64,000 bases of DNA from CAWIKY01 sp963836905. Its GTDB lineage: Bacteria; Pseudomonadota; Alphaproteobacteria; Caulobacterales; Hyphomonadaceae. A program made the position numbers and the translations under genes. The notes under the pieces are model-generated. The model was not told the origin of the DNA, searched no databases, and saw only the letters and a list, made by a program, of their open reading frames with translations. Of this stretch, positions 42,204 through 50,259 are shown one piece after another. The DNA is taken from assembly GCA_963836905.1 (NCBI GenBank), contig CAWIKY010000007.1, forward strand, positions 1 through 64,000. The letters run 5' to 3'. How positions within the stretch are numbered: position 1 is the first letter of the stretch; each line of letters starts with the position of its first letter.

Positions 42204-44996
42204 ATGACAACACCCTGCCCCCTCGACAAGACCAGCCACCTCTATCTGGTGGATGCGTCCGGCTATATCTTCCGCGCCTTCCATGCGCTGCCAAGGCTGA
42301 CCCGCCCCTCGGACGGGCTGCCCGTCGGCGCGGTGCAAGGCTTTTGCAACATGCTATGGAAGCTTCTGGAAGAGTTGAAAGGCCCGGACAGGCCAACCCA
42401 TTTTGCCTGCATATTCGACAAGGGCAGCTATACCTTCCGTAACGATCTCTACGCCGACTACAAGGCGCAGCGCCCGCCGCCGCCGGAAGAGCTCATCCCG
42501 CAATTTCCGCTGGTTCGCGAAGCGGCGGAAGCCTTCGGCACGCCCGCCATCGAGATGGAAGGGTATGAGGCCGATGACCTGATCGCCACCTATGCACGGG
42601 CGGCTGAGGCGGCAGGCGCACAGGTGACGATCATCTCATCCGACAAGGATTTGATGCAGCTGGTATCGGACAGGATCACCATGCTCGACACGATGAAGAA
42701 TGTGCGCATCGGCATTGAGGGCGTGAAGGAAAAGTTCGGCGTATCCCCTGATCGCGTCATCGATGTTCAGGCGCTGGCGGGCGACAGCGTCGACAATGTA
42801 CCGGGCGCTCCGGGCATCGGCATCAAGACAGCCGTGCAGCTTCTGGAAGAGTATGGCGATATCGAAAGCCTGCTCGCCCGGGCCGAAGAGATCAAGCAGC
42901 CCAAGCGCCGCCAGACGCTTATCGATCATGCCGCCAATATCCGCCTCTCACGTCAGTTGGTGACCCTCAAGACAGATGTGCCGGTCGAGCTTTCCTGCGA
43001 CGCGTTCCCGGTAAAAGATCCGGACCCGGAGACCCTGTTGGCCTTTCTGGAGAAGATGGAGTTTCGCACCATCACCCGGCGGGTGAAGGACACGTTTGAG
43101 GCGGAAGGTGAAATTGCACCGGCGGCCGTGTCCGCAGGTATCGATCATTCGGCCTACGTGACCATCACGGAATTGGAAACGCTGCAGGACTGGATCGCCA
43201 AGGCACAGTCTGCGCGCGTTATTGCTGTAGATACGGAAACCACATCGCTTGACGCGCGCTCTGCCAGGCTCGTCGGCATTTCACTGGCCGTCGGCAACAA
43301 TGAGGCGGCCTATATTCCGCTGGCGCATACCGGGTCCGGCGATGGCGGGCTTTCCTTCAGCGATGCCGACGATGCGCCGCAACAGATCGACATGGATACC
43401 GCACTCGCCGCGTTGAAGCCGCTTCTGGAGAACCCGGCCGTACTGAAGATCGGGCAAAACCTGAAATACGATTTCGGCGTCCTGTCGCGCTACGGTATTC
43501 GTATCACCCCGTGCGAAGACACGATGCTGCTCTCTTACTGCCTGCATGCCGGACTTCACGGGCATGGCATGGACGAGCTTTCCGAGCGTTATCTCTCCCA
43601 CACGCCCATACCGTTCAAGGAGGTGTGCGGGTCAGGCAAGTCGATGGTGACATTCGACAAGGTGGCCCTCGACAAGGCCACGCCTTATGCCGCCGAGGAC
43701 GCCGACATCACACTGCGGCTCTACAAGCTGCTTAAACCGCAGCTGCGCGAACTGGCCGTCACGCGCGTCTATGAGCGGATCGAACGCCCGCTGATCGGCG
43801 TGATTGCGGACATGGAAGGCGAAGGCATCAAGGTCGACCGAAACCGACTTTCGGAGCTCTCCGGCGATTTCGCCCAGCGCATGGGCGCGCTCGAGGCCAC
43901 CGCACACGAACAGGCGGGACGTGACTTCAACCTTGGCAGCCCCAAGCAGATCGGCGACATCATATTCGGCGAGATGGGCCTTCCCGGCGGCAAGAAGACC
44001 AAAACGGGCGCCTGGGCGACAGGGGCCAGCGCACTGGAGGAACTGGCCGCGCAGGGCCATGACCTGCCGCAGACCCTGCTCGACTGGCGCACGCTTTCAA
44101 AGCTGAAATCGACCTATACCGATGCCCTGCGCGAGGCGATTGATAGCGAGACAGGCCGTGTTCATACCTCGTTCTCGATGGCGGCAGCGCAGACCGGTCG
44201 GCTCTCCTCATCCGACCCGAACCTGCAGAACATCCCAATCCGCACCGAGGAAGGTCGCAAGATACGCGAAGCCTTCATTGCCGAGCCCGGCCATGTGCTG
44301 ATCGCAGCAGACTACAGCCAGATCGAGCTTCGCCTGCTCGCCCATATCGCTGACATTGACACCCTGCGGGATGCGTTCCGCGACGGGGTGGATATTCATG
44401 CGCTCACCGCCTCGGAAATGTTCGGTGTGCCGGTCGAGGGCATGGACCCGGGCGTCCGCCGTCAGGCAAAAGCGATCAACTTCGGCATCATTTACGGCAT
44501 TTCGGCCTTCGGGCTGGCCAACCAACTTGGCATCGACCGGGGCGAGGCGCGCGACTACATCGATGCCTATTTCCAGAAATTTCCCGGCATTCGCCGCTAT
44601 ATGGACGACACCAAGGCCTTCGCCAAAGAGCACGGCTATGTGGAGACGGTGTTCGGGCGCAAGTGCTGGGTGCAGGGCATAACATCAAAGAACGGGGCGC
44701 AACGCAGCTTCTCTGAACGCCAGGCCATCAACGCGCCCATTCAGGGCTCGGCTGCCGACATCATCAAACGCGCCATGATCGTGATGCCGGGCGCGCTACG
44801 TGATGCAGGCCTTAAGGCGCGCATGCTGCTGCAGGTGCATGATGAACTGATCTTCGAAGCGCCGGAAGACGAGGCCGACACGGTGATCGAGACGGTGCGC
44901 GGCGTCATGGAGCGGGCTGCCCTGCCCGCGCTGGACCTGTCCGTGCCGCTTGTCGTCGATGCGAAGGCCGCAAAAAACTGGTCACTCGCGCACTGA
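42204..44996 (+). CDS. polA: DNA polymerase I (5' exonuclease, 3'-5' proofreading and polymerase domains)
   Basis: The 930-residue protein is intact and full length. Residues 1-290 hold the 5' flap/exonuclease domain (LYLVDASGYIFRAFHALPRL, GDSVDNVPGAPGIGIKTAVQ). Residues 315-510 are the proofreading domain with active Asp/Glu ligands (IAVDTETTSLDARS, IGQNLKYDFGVL, YAAEDADITLRLY). Residues 560-930 are the polymerase (SSDPNLQNIPIRTEEGRKIR, AADYSQIELRLLAHI, RRQAKAINFGIIYGISAFGL and LLQVHDELIFEAP). It fills gaps in repair and processes Okazaki fragments. Retention of the proofreading residues is usual for alphaproteobacteria. Confidence 0.98.
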   Translation: MTTPCPLDKTSHLYLVDASGYIFRAFHALPRLTRPSDGLPVGAVQGFCNMLWKLLEELKGPDRPTHFACIFDKGSYTFRNDLYADYKAQRPPPPEELIPQFPLVREAAEAFGTPAIEMEGYEADDLIATYARAAEAAGAQVTIISSDKDLMQLVSDRITMLDTMKNVRIGIEGVKEKFGVSPDRVIDVQALAGDSVDNVPGAPGIGIKTAVQLLEEYGDIESLLARAEEIKQPKRRQTLIDHAANIRLSRQLVTLKTDVPVELSCDAFPVKDPDPETLLAFLEKMEFRTITRRVKDTFEAEGEIAPAAVSAGIDHSAYVTITELETLQDWIAKAQSARVIAVDTETTSLDARSARLVGISLAVGNNEAAYIPLAHTGSGDGGLSFSDADDAPQQIDMDTALAALKPLLENPAVLKIGQNLKYDFGVLSRYGIRITPCEDTMLLSYCLHAGLHGHGMDELSERYLSHTPIPFKEVCGSGKSMVTFDKVALDKATPYAAEDADITLRLYKLLKPQLRELAVTRVYERIERPLIGVIADMEGEGIKVDRNRLSELSGDFAQRMGALEATAHEQAGRDFNLGSPKQIGDIIFGEMGLPGGKKTKTGAWATGASALEELAAQGHDLPQTLLDWRTLSKLKSTYTDALREAIDSETGRVHTSFSMAAAQTGRLSSSDPNLQNIPIRTEEGRKIREAFIAEPGHVLIAADYSQIELRLLAHIADIDTLRDAFRDGVDIHALTASEMFGVPVEGMDPGVRRQAKAINFGIIYGISAFGLANQLGIDRGEARDYIDAYFQKFPGIRRYMDDTKAFAKEHGYVETVFGRKCWVQGITSKNGAQRSFSERQAINAPIQGSAADIIKRAMIVMPGALRDAGLKARMLLQVHDELIFEAPEDEADTVIETVRGVMERAALPALDLSVPLVVDAKAAKNWSLAH

Positions 44997-45017
44997 CGAC
45001 AAGGGTGTTCCGCCGGC

Positions 45018-45782
45018 TCAGCGGCGTGTTCGCGCCGGTGCGAAATAAAGCGTTGCAAGAACGATGAGGATAACAAGGCTTAACCTGACGCCGTTGCCAA
45101 ACCAGTCACCAATTGCGGTTTCGCCGAACACAAACACGATCCACATCGTGTTCAGTCCGATATGAGCGAGGATGGCTGGCCACAGATTGAACCCCCAGCG
45201 AACAAACAGCCAGCCAAAGAACAGTCCGCCAAGCGCCGTGATCGCGATGATGGCAGCGCTGTCAGCAAGTTGCGAACCCTGCACGGCGTGCGCAAGCCCG
45301 AAGACCAGTGCGGGGGCGAGTATGGCCGGAAAAAACCGCCAGCCTGCCAACCGCATCAGCGCGCCAATGGCGAGACCGCGAAAGACGATTTCCTCGGTGA
45401 CCGGACCGCCAACGCCAAGCCAGGCAATCTGCGCGGCACCTGTCTCTGACGTTACCGGCGTAAGAAACAGACAAACGACAGCCGCAGACCCGAAGATCGC
45501 GCCAAACACCAGAAGCGGCTTGAGGATGGGCTCTAAAAGGCCGGACATCCGCAGGAGTTTCGGCAGACCGATGAGGGCGGCGAGACATATCAGGCCACCA
45601 AGAACGACTATATCGCTGATGGATGCCAGAATGGACCGTCCATAAGGTATGCCCATGACGCCATCCGGTGCCAGCATCGGCGCAAAGTCGCCGCTGAACT
45701 GGCTCCAGACCAGACCGACCGAGGAGGCAAGGAAAACCGTAATACCCTGCCTGGAGAACGGAGCAGATTTGCTGATCGACAT
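45018..45782 (-). CDS. CPBP-family intramembrane metalloprotease
   Basis: With ATG at 45782 the 254-residue protein has about seven helices and the CPBP (Abi) signature. This comprises the Glu-Glu-x3-Arg motif in VTEEIVFRGLAIG, the second motif FGLAHAVQGS (His), and the third in ILAHIGLNTMWI. These glutamic or zinc-type membrane proteases process membrane-linked substrates; in bacteria roles include peptide maturation and self-immunity. The first 16 residues of a longer frame lack conservation. Neither neighbour suggests a substrate. Confidence 0.88.
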   Translation of the reverse strand: MSISKSAPFSRQGITVFLASSVGLVWSQFSGDFAPMLAPDGVMGIPYGRSILASISDIVVLGGLICLAALIGLPKLLRMSGLLEPILKPLLVFGAIFGSAAVVCLFLTPVTSETGAAQIAWLGVGGPVTEEIVFRGLAIGALMRLAGWRFFPAILAPALVFGLAHAVQGSQLADSAAIIAITALGGLFFGWLFVRWGFNLWPAILAHIGLNTMWIVFVFGETAIGDWFGNGVRLSLVILIVLATLYFAPARTRR

Positions 45783-45914
45783 GCTTTGGGCGCTCCTGTG
45801 CCGGGAATCATCAACACAAACGTTTTGCACCTGAACTCAGCATGAGCAAAACCAACGCCGGAGTACCTTCCGGAGGATGCCGTCAGCGAAGAGTTGTCAC
45901 TGTCTTCGGCGCGA

Positions 45915-46316
45915 TCAGCGCCTTCCGAGCGTGAAGAGCGTGTCCTCACGCCGGAGAATGAACAGTGCCACGAGCGCGCCAAGCACGGGAATGGCGGCAT
46001 AGAAGAGATGGTTCACGCCCTCATACGGGGCGAGGAGTGGCTGGTAGGCCATGACCGTTCCTACGCCATGCATGAGCATGAGCGCGCCATAAGAGATCAG
46101 CTTGAACAGGCCGAGCGCGAAGAGCACGATCAGCGTCACCTGCAAAACGCCGACGGCATAGCTCGCGACTTCCGGCAGGTCGGCGATGAGATAGAACTTC
46201 TCCCAGATCCGCGCCGTCGTATCCGGCTTGACGAATTTTTCTATCGCCCAGACGGCAAAGAAGATGACGAGCGATACGCGCATGATGAAGAGCGCGAGGC
46301 GCAGGGGAGAGGGCAT
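45915..46316 (-). CDS. DoxX-like small membrane protein
   Basis: The 133-residue protein has four hydrophobic helices (LALFIMRVSLVIFFAVWAIE, VASYAVGVLQVTLIVLFALG, ISYGALMLMHGVGTVMAYQP and LFYAAIPVLGALVALFILR). The first ends AIEKFVKP, in the position of the DoxX 'GxxKlxxP'. It belongs to the loose DoxX/DUF6632-like class. The function is unknown. It is divergent from htrA with a 246-base gap. Confidence 0.7.
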   Translation of the reverse strand: MPSPLRLALFIMRVSLVIFFAVWAIEKFVKPDTTARIWEKFYLIADLPEVASYAVGVLQVTLIVLFALGLFKLISYGALMLMHGVGTVMAYQPLLAPYEGVNHLFYAAIPVLGALVALFILRREDTLFTLGRR

Positions 46317-46473
46317 GGGAAAAGGTTCCGTTCGAAGAGGACAGGATGTCTGTCATCCTGCGCCGGTGAAGCCATGTGCGCCAGCCCTGCCTGGAGCGTC
46401 TCACGAACTCTTGAAAGAAACCTCGGCCCGCCGACCGATGCGCATGAAGCAAGTTTAATCAGCATACATCTAC

Positions 46474-46505
46474 GCAATCATCAAAAAACCGTCCTATATG
46501 ATTGC
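46474..46505. promoter_or_regulatory. Inverted repeat upstream of htrA
   Basis: GCAATCAT and ATGATTGC, an eight-base perfect dyad with 16 bases between, lie 58 bases before the htrA start. It could be the binding site of the response regulator encoded downstream or a stem in the leader. The assignment is tentative. Confidence 0.45.
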
Positions 46506-46562
46506 AAAGTGTACGCACGCGCCACTCAGGATGCGCGGCAAGTTCAAGAACCAGAGGTCCCC

Positions 46563-48104
46563 ATGAAGCCAATCGTTCAAAGCAAAACCGGAAAGCTCGC
46601 TGCCGGCCTTCTCGGCAGCGTCGCCCTGGCGGCGGTTATCGCCGTTCCCGTGATGACGCAGAGCGCAGGTGCCAAGGAAATTGTGGTCAAGCAGCCAAAC
46701 GGCGCACCGCTTTCCTTTGCAGACCTGATCGATCAAGTTAGCCCTGCTGTTGTCAGCGTCAATGTGATCAGCGAACAGGCAGTCGACACGGCCCGCATGG
46801 AGGAGTTCTTTGAACGCTTCCGCAACATGCCGGGCTTTGAAGAACGGTTCGGCCTGCCACAGCCGGACGAGAATGTAGAGCCGGAAACGCGCGAGCGTCG
46901 CTCCCTCGGCTCCGGCTTCTTCATCTCGCAAGACGGCTACATCGTCACCAACAACCATGTCGTCGACAAGGCAACCGACATCGAGGTTGTGCTCGAAGAC
47001 GGCCGCGAACTGAAAGCCACGCTGGTTGGCGCGGATGCGCGCACCGATCTGGCCGTCCTGAAGATCGACGAGCCGGGCACCTACCGGTTCGTTTCGTTCG
47101 CCCCGCAAGCGGAACTCCGACGCGGTGACTGGGTCGTCGCGCTGGGCAACCCGTTCGGGTTCGGCGGCACGGCAACCGCCGGTATCGTTTCCGGTGACGG
47201 TCGCGAACTGATCGGCGGCGGTGCGTATACCGATTTCATCCAGATTGACGCGTCCATCAACCGGGGCAATTCCGGTGGACCAACGTTCGATCTGAACGGT
47301 CAGGTCGTCGGCGTGAATACGGCGATCATCTCGCCTACCGGCGGATCGGTCGGGATCGGCTTTGCCATTCCGGCAGACCTCGCATTGAAGGTGACGCAGG
47401 AACTGATCAAGACCGGCAAGGTCTCACGTGGCTGGCTTGGTGTCTCCATCGGCAATTTCACCGATGAGATGGCCGCTGCGCTCGGTCATGACGGCGAAAC
47501 CGGTGCCATCGTCGCTGAAGTCGTCAAGGACAGCCCTGCCAGCAAGGCCGGTTTCAGACGCAATGACGTTATCCTCGGGATCAACGGCGAGAACATGGAA
47601 GACAGCCGCGAAGTGACCCAGACCGTGGGCAACCTTCTGGCCGGTTCGGAAAACCGCTTCGAAATCCTGCGCAATGGCAGGAAGACGACGCTGGACGTGA
47701 AGGTTGAGGAACAGCCTGCCAATCTGGACGATCTGGCCACCACCGATACGCCGGGCGACACCGATGAGCCGTCTGACGAGGGTGCGACCGGCGAAGCCCT
47801 CGGCATGTCGCTTCGTCCACTTCGCGAAAGTGAACGCCAGACGTTGGGCCTAACCAATGACGAGCCGGGTCTTTACATCGCCGAAGTCAAACGCGGCGGC
47901 GTGGCCGACAAGGAAGGTCTTTCTGCCGGTCAGGCCATTCTGGAAGTCAATTTCGAGCCGGTCGGGACGGTCGAAGCGGTCCGCGCGGCCGTGGAAAGCG
48001 CACGCGCCGCAGGTCGGGAGAAAATCCTCCTGTCAGTACGTGTCGGACGTCAGACTGCCGCCGTTCCGCTCGATATTCCGGACGTGAAAGCCGACGCCGA
48101 ATAA
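46563..48104 (+). CDS. degP: DegP/HtrA periplasmic serine protease
   Basis: The 513-residue protease starts at ATG 46563 after AGAGG. Residues 1-37 form a signal peptide (AGLLGSVALAAVIAVPVMTQ). The trypsin-like domain has the triad His in VTNNHVVDKATD, Asp in ADARTDLAVLKI and Ser in NRGNSGGPTFDL. Two PDZ domains follow (SRGWLGVSIGNFTDEMAAAL and LRPLRESERQTLGL) for substrate binding and oligomer control. It degrades or chaperones misfolded envelope proteins. The gene precedes a two-component pair, a layout in which the pair often controls envelope stress. Confidence 0.95.
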   Translation: MKPIVQSKTGKLAAGLLGSVALAAVIAVPVMTQSAGAKEIVVKQPNGAPLSFADLIDQVSPAVVSVNVISEQAVDTARMEEFFERFRNMPGFEERFGLPQPDENVEPETRERRSLGSGFFISQDGYIVTNNHVVDKATDIEVVLEDGRELKATLVGADARTDLAVLKIDEPGTYRFVSFAPQAELRRGDWVVALGNPFGFGGTATAGIVSGDGRELIGGGAYTDFIQIDASINRGNSGGPTFDLNGQVVGVNTAIISPTGGSVGIGFAIPADLALKVTQELIKTGKVSRGWLGVSIGNFTDEMAAALGHDGETGAIVAEVVKDSPASKAGFRRNDVILGINGENMEDSREVTQTVGNLLAGSENRFEILRNGRKTTLDVKVEEQPANLDDLATTDTPGDTDEPSDEGATGEALGMSLRPLRESERQTLGLTNDEPGLYIAEVKRGGVADKEGLSAGQAILEVNFEPVGTVEAVRAAVESARAAGREKILLSVRVGRQTAAVPLDIPDVKADAE

Positions 48105-48120
48105 CGTCAAGACCCCCGAC

Positions 48121-48143
48121 GGGCAGGCATTGTATGCCTGCCC
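48121..48143 (+). promoter_or_regulatory. Perfect hairpin between htrA and the response regulator
   Basis: GGGCAGGCAT pairs with ATGCCTGCCC over a three-base loop, only 16 bases after the htrA stop and 25 bases before the regulator start. No T-tract follows, so it is more likely a processing or attenuation stem that sets differential expression than a full terminator. Confidence 0.6.
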
Positions 48144-48167
48144 CAAACGGCTGTCAGGAGACCGGAT

Positions 48168-48839
48168 ATGCGTATTCTCGTTATCGAAGACGACCGTGAA
48201 ATGGCGGCATTTGTGCAGTCCACACTTTCAGAGGCGGGCCACACGACAGAAACCGTCCATGACGGCGACACGGGCCTTCAAATGGCGCGATCGGCAGAAT
48301 TCGACGTTCTGGTCATCGACCGCATGCTGCCAGAGAAACCCGGGCTCGACATGTTGCGCGAGTTTCGTGATGGCGGCGGTACGGTTCCCGCCCTGTTTCT
48401 GTCCGCTCTCGGCGAAGTCGACCACCGGGTTGAAGGGCTGAATGCGGGCGGCGATGACTATCTTGCCAAGCCGTTTGCCCCGAGCGAACTGGTGGCACGG
48501 GTCGAGGCCCTTGGTCGCCGCAGCGGATCGGAAGCGCCCGCAACGGTCCTGATGGCGGGCGATCTGGAAATGAACCTTCTGGCACGGACGGTGAGCCGGT
48601 CTGGCGAGAAGATCGACCTGCAACCGCGCGAATTCCGGCTGCTTGAATACTTGATGCGCAATGCCGGTCAGGTGGTCACGCGCACCATGCTTCTGGAGAA
48701 AGTCTGGGATTATCATTTTGACCCCCAGACGAACGTTATCGACGTCCACGTCTCGCGGCTGCGCGCCAAGATCGACAAGGGCTTCGATGAGCCACTGCTT
48801 CACACCGTCAGGGGTGCCGGTTACCGCCTTCAGGGATGA
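48168..48839 (+). CDS. OmpR/PhoB-family response regulator
   Basis: The 223-residue protein has a receiver domain (MRILVIEDDREMAAFVQSTL; phospho-acceptor Asp in VLVIDRML; Lys in DDYLAKPF). A winged-helix OmpR output domain follows (LQPREFRLLEYLMRNAGQVV, TRTMLLEKVWDYHFDPQTNV, IDVHVSRLRAKID). It is co-operonic with the kinase (ATGA overlap) and follows htrA by about 60 bases. It probably regulates envelope or cation-stress genes, as paired CopR/QseB-like regulators do. Confidence 0.95.
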   Translation: MRILVIEDDREMAAFVQSTLSEAGHTTETVHDGDTGLQMARSAEFDVLVIDRMLPEKPGLDMLREFRDGGGTVPALFLSALGEVDHRVEGLNAGGDDYLAKPFAPSELVARVEALGRRSGSEAPATVLMAGDLEMNLLARTVSRSGEKIDLQPREFRLLEYLMRNAGQVVTRTMLLEKVWDYHFDPQTNVIDVHVSRLRAKIDKGFDEPLLHTVRGAGYRLQG

Positions 48840-50228
48840 AGTTTTCGCTTCCCAACCTTTTCCGGACGACGACATTTCGTCTCGCGATGGTGCATGCGAT
48901 CATGTTCGTCGTGTTTGGAGCGGGCCTTCTGGCCTACCTCTATTTCTCGACGGCTGTGTTCCTGCGAAGCGAGTTCTGTGCGTGAACTGGACGGTGAGGT
49001 TCAGGCCCTTGCGGCCGCCTTCCGCACAGGGGGAATGTCGCGGCTGAACCAGTCCGTGATTGAGCGGTCTTCTGTGCCCGGCTCGTTCTTCTATGTTCTG
49101 GTCGGGCCAACAGGCGAAAAGATCAGCGGCGATTTTTCGGCCATTCCGGACGATATACCCATGGCCGGATCCCGGGAGACATTCTTCGAGTACCAGTCGA
49201 TCAACCGCAATGGCGAACTGGAGACCCGGTCCGCCAACGGTATCATAGTGCGGCTTCCCAATCAGGCGGCTCTCATGGTGGCCTATGATCTGGGTGCGAG
49301 GCGGCAGATCACCGGACGCATCACGCAGGCCGTGTGGACAGCAGGGATTGCAGGCCTCGTGCTCTCCCTGCTTGGCGGGCTGATTATTTCAAGATCGGCC
49401 GCGCGGCGGGCAGAGGCGTTGGCACGTACGGCAGAGGAAGTAATGGCGGGAAATCTCTCGCACCGGGCACCGGTCATCGGCTCCGGCGACGAGTTCGACC
49501 GTCTGTCCGAACGCATGAATGCCATGCTCGACCGGATTGAAACGCTGATGGCAGCCACACGATATGCAGGCGACTCCATCGCCCATGATCTGCGCTCGCC
49601 CCTGACCCGGCTGCGCAACCGGCTTGAGGCGGCGCTGAAAAATCCGGATGCCGTGAGCCAGGAAGAAACGCTCCATCTGACGCTGACCGAAGTGGACAGC
49701 CTTCTGGCGACCTTCAATGCGATCCTTCGTTTGTCGCGCGTGCAGGCGGGCGATCAGGCACGCTTCGTGGAGACTGACCTGTCGGAAATCTGCGAAGAGC
49801 TTGCAGAACTTTACGGACCGGTTGCCGAGGATGCGGGCCTTGCGTTTGCCAGCGAAGTTGCGCCCGGCCTCAGCCGGCTGGCCGACCGCAGCCTGATCGC
49901 GCAGGCCCTGACCAACCTTCTCGACAATTCGATCAAGTACACGCCCAAAGGGGGAGCGCTGACCCTGCGGGGACGCCGGACGCGCAAGGGCGACTTCGAA
50001 CTGTCCGTCACCGATACAGGACCCGGAATCGCCGCAAGCGACAGGGAACGAGCCGTGGAACGGTTCGTTCGTCTACAGACATCAAGAACCGCCAGCGGCA
50101 ACGGTCTTGGACTTGCTCTGGTGGCAGCGGTCGCAAACCTGCATCAGGGACGGCTCGAGCTTGGCGACGGCGCGGGCGATGAGACTTTACCGGGCTTGCG
50201 CGCGGCACTGGTTCTGCCACACGCCTGA
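48836..50228 (+). pseudogene. Two-component sensor histidine kinase, single frameshift near 48977
   Basis: The ATG at 48836 overlaps the regulator stop. The first 46 residues give a membrane helix (AMVHAIMFVVFGAGLLAYLYF). The frame stops at 48985, but a one-base shift gives SVRELDGEVQALAAAFRTGG and a full kinase: periplasmic loop, second helix (AGIAGLVLSLLGGLIISRSA), HAMP, the phospho-His in DSIAHDLRSPLTRL, and the ATPase lobes (ALTNLLDNSIKYTP, DTGPGIA, NGLGLALVAAV). Repaired, it is about 463 residues, HAMP-HisKA-HATPase in the CopS/QseC style. The break is probably a sequencing indel. Confidence 0.88.
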
Positions 50229-50259
50229 AACGGATTTGCGGTCTGAAAGGGAATACACC

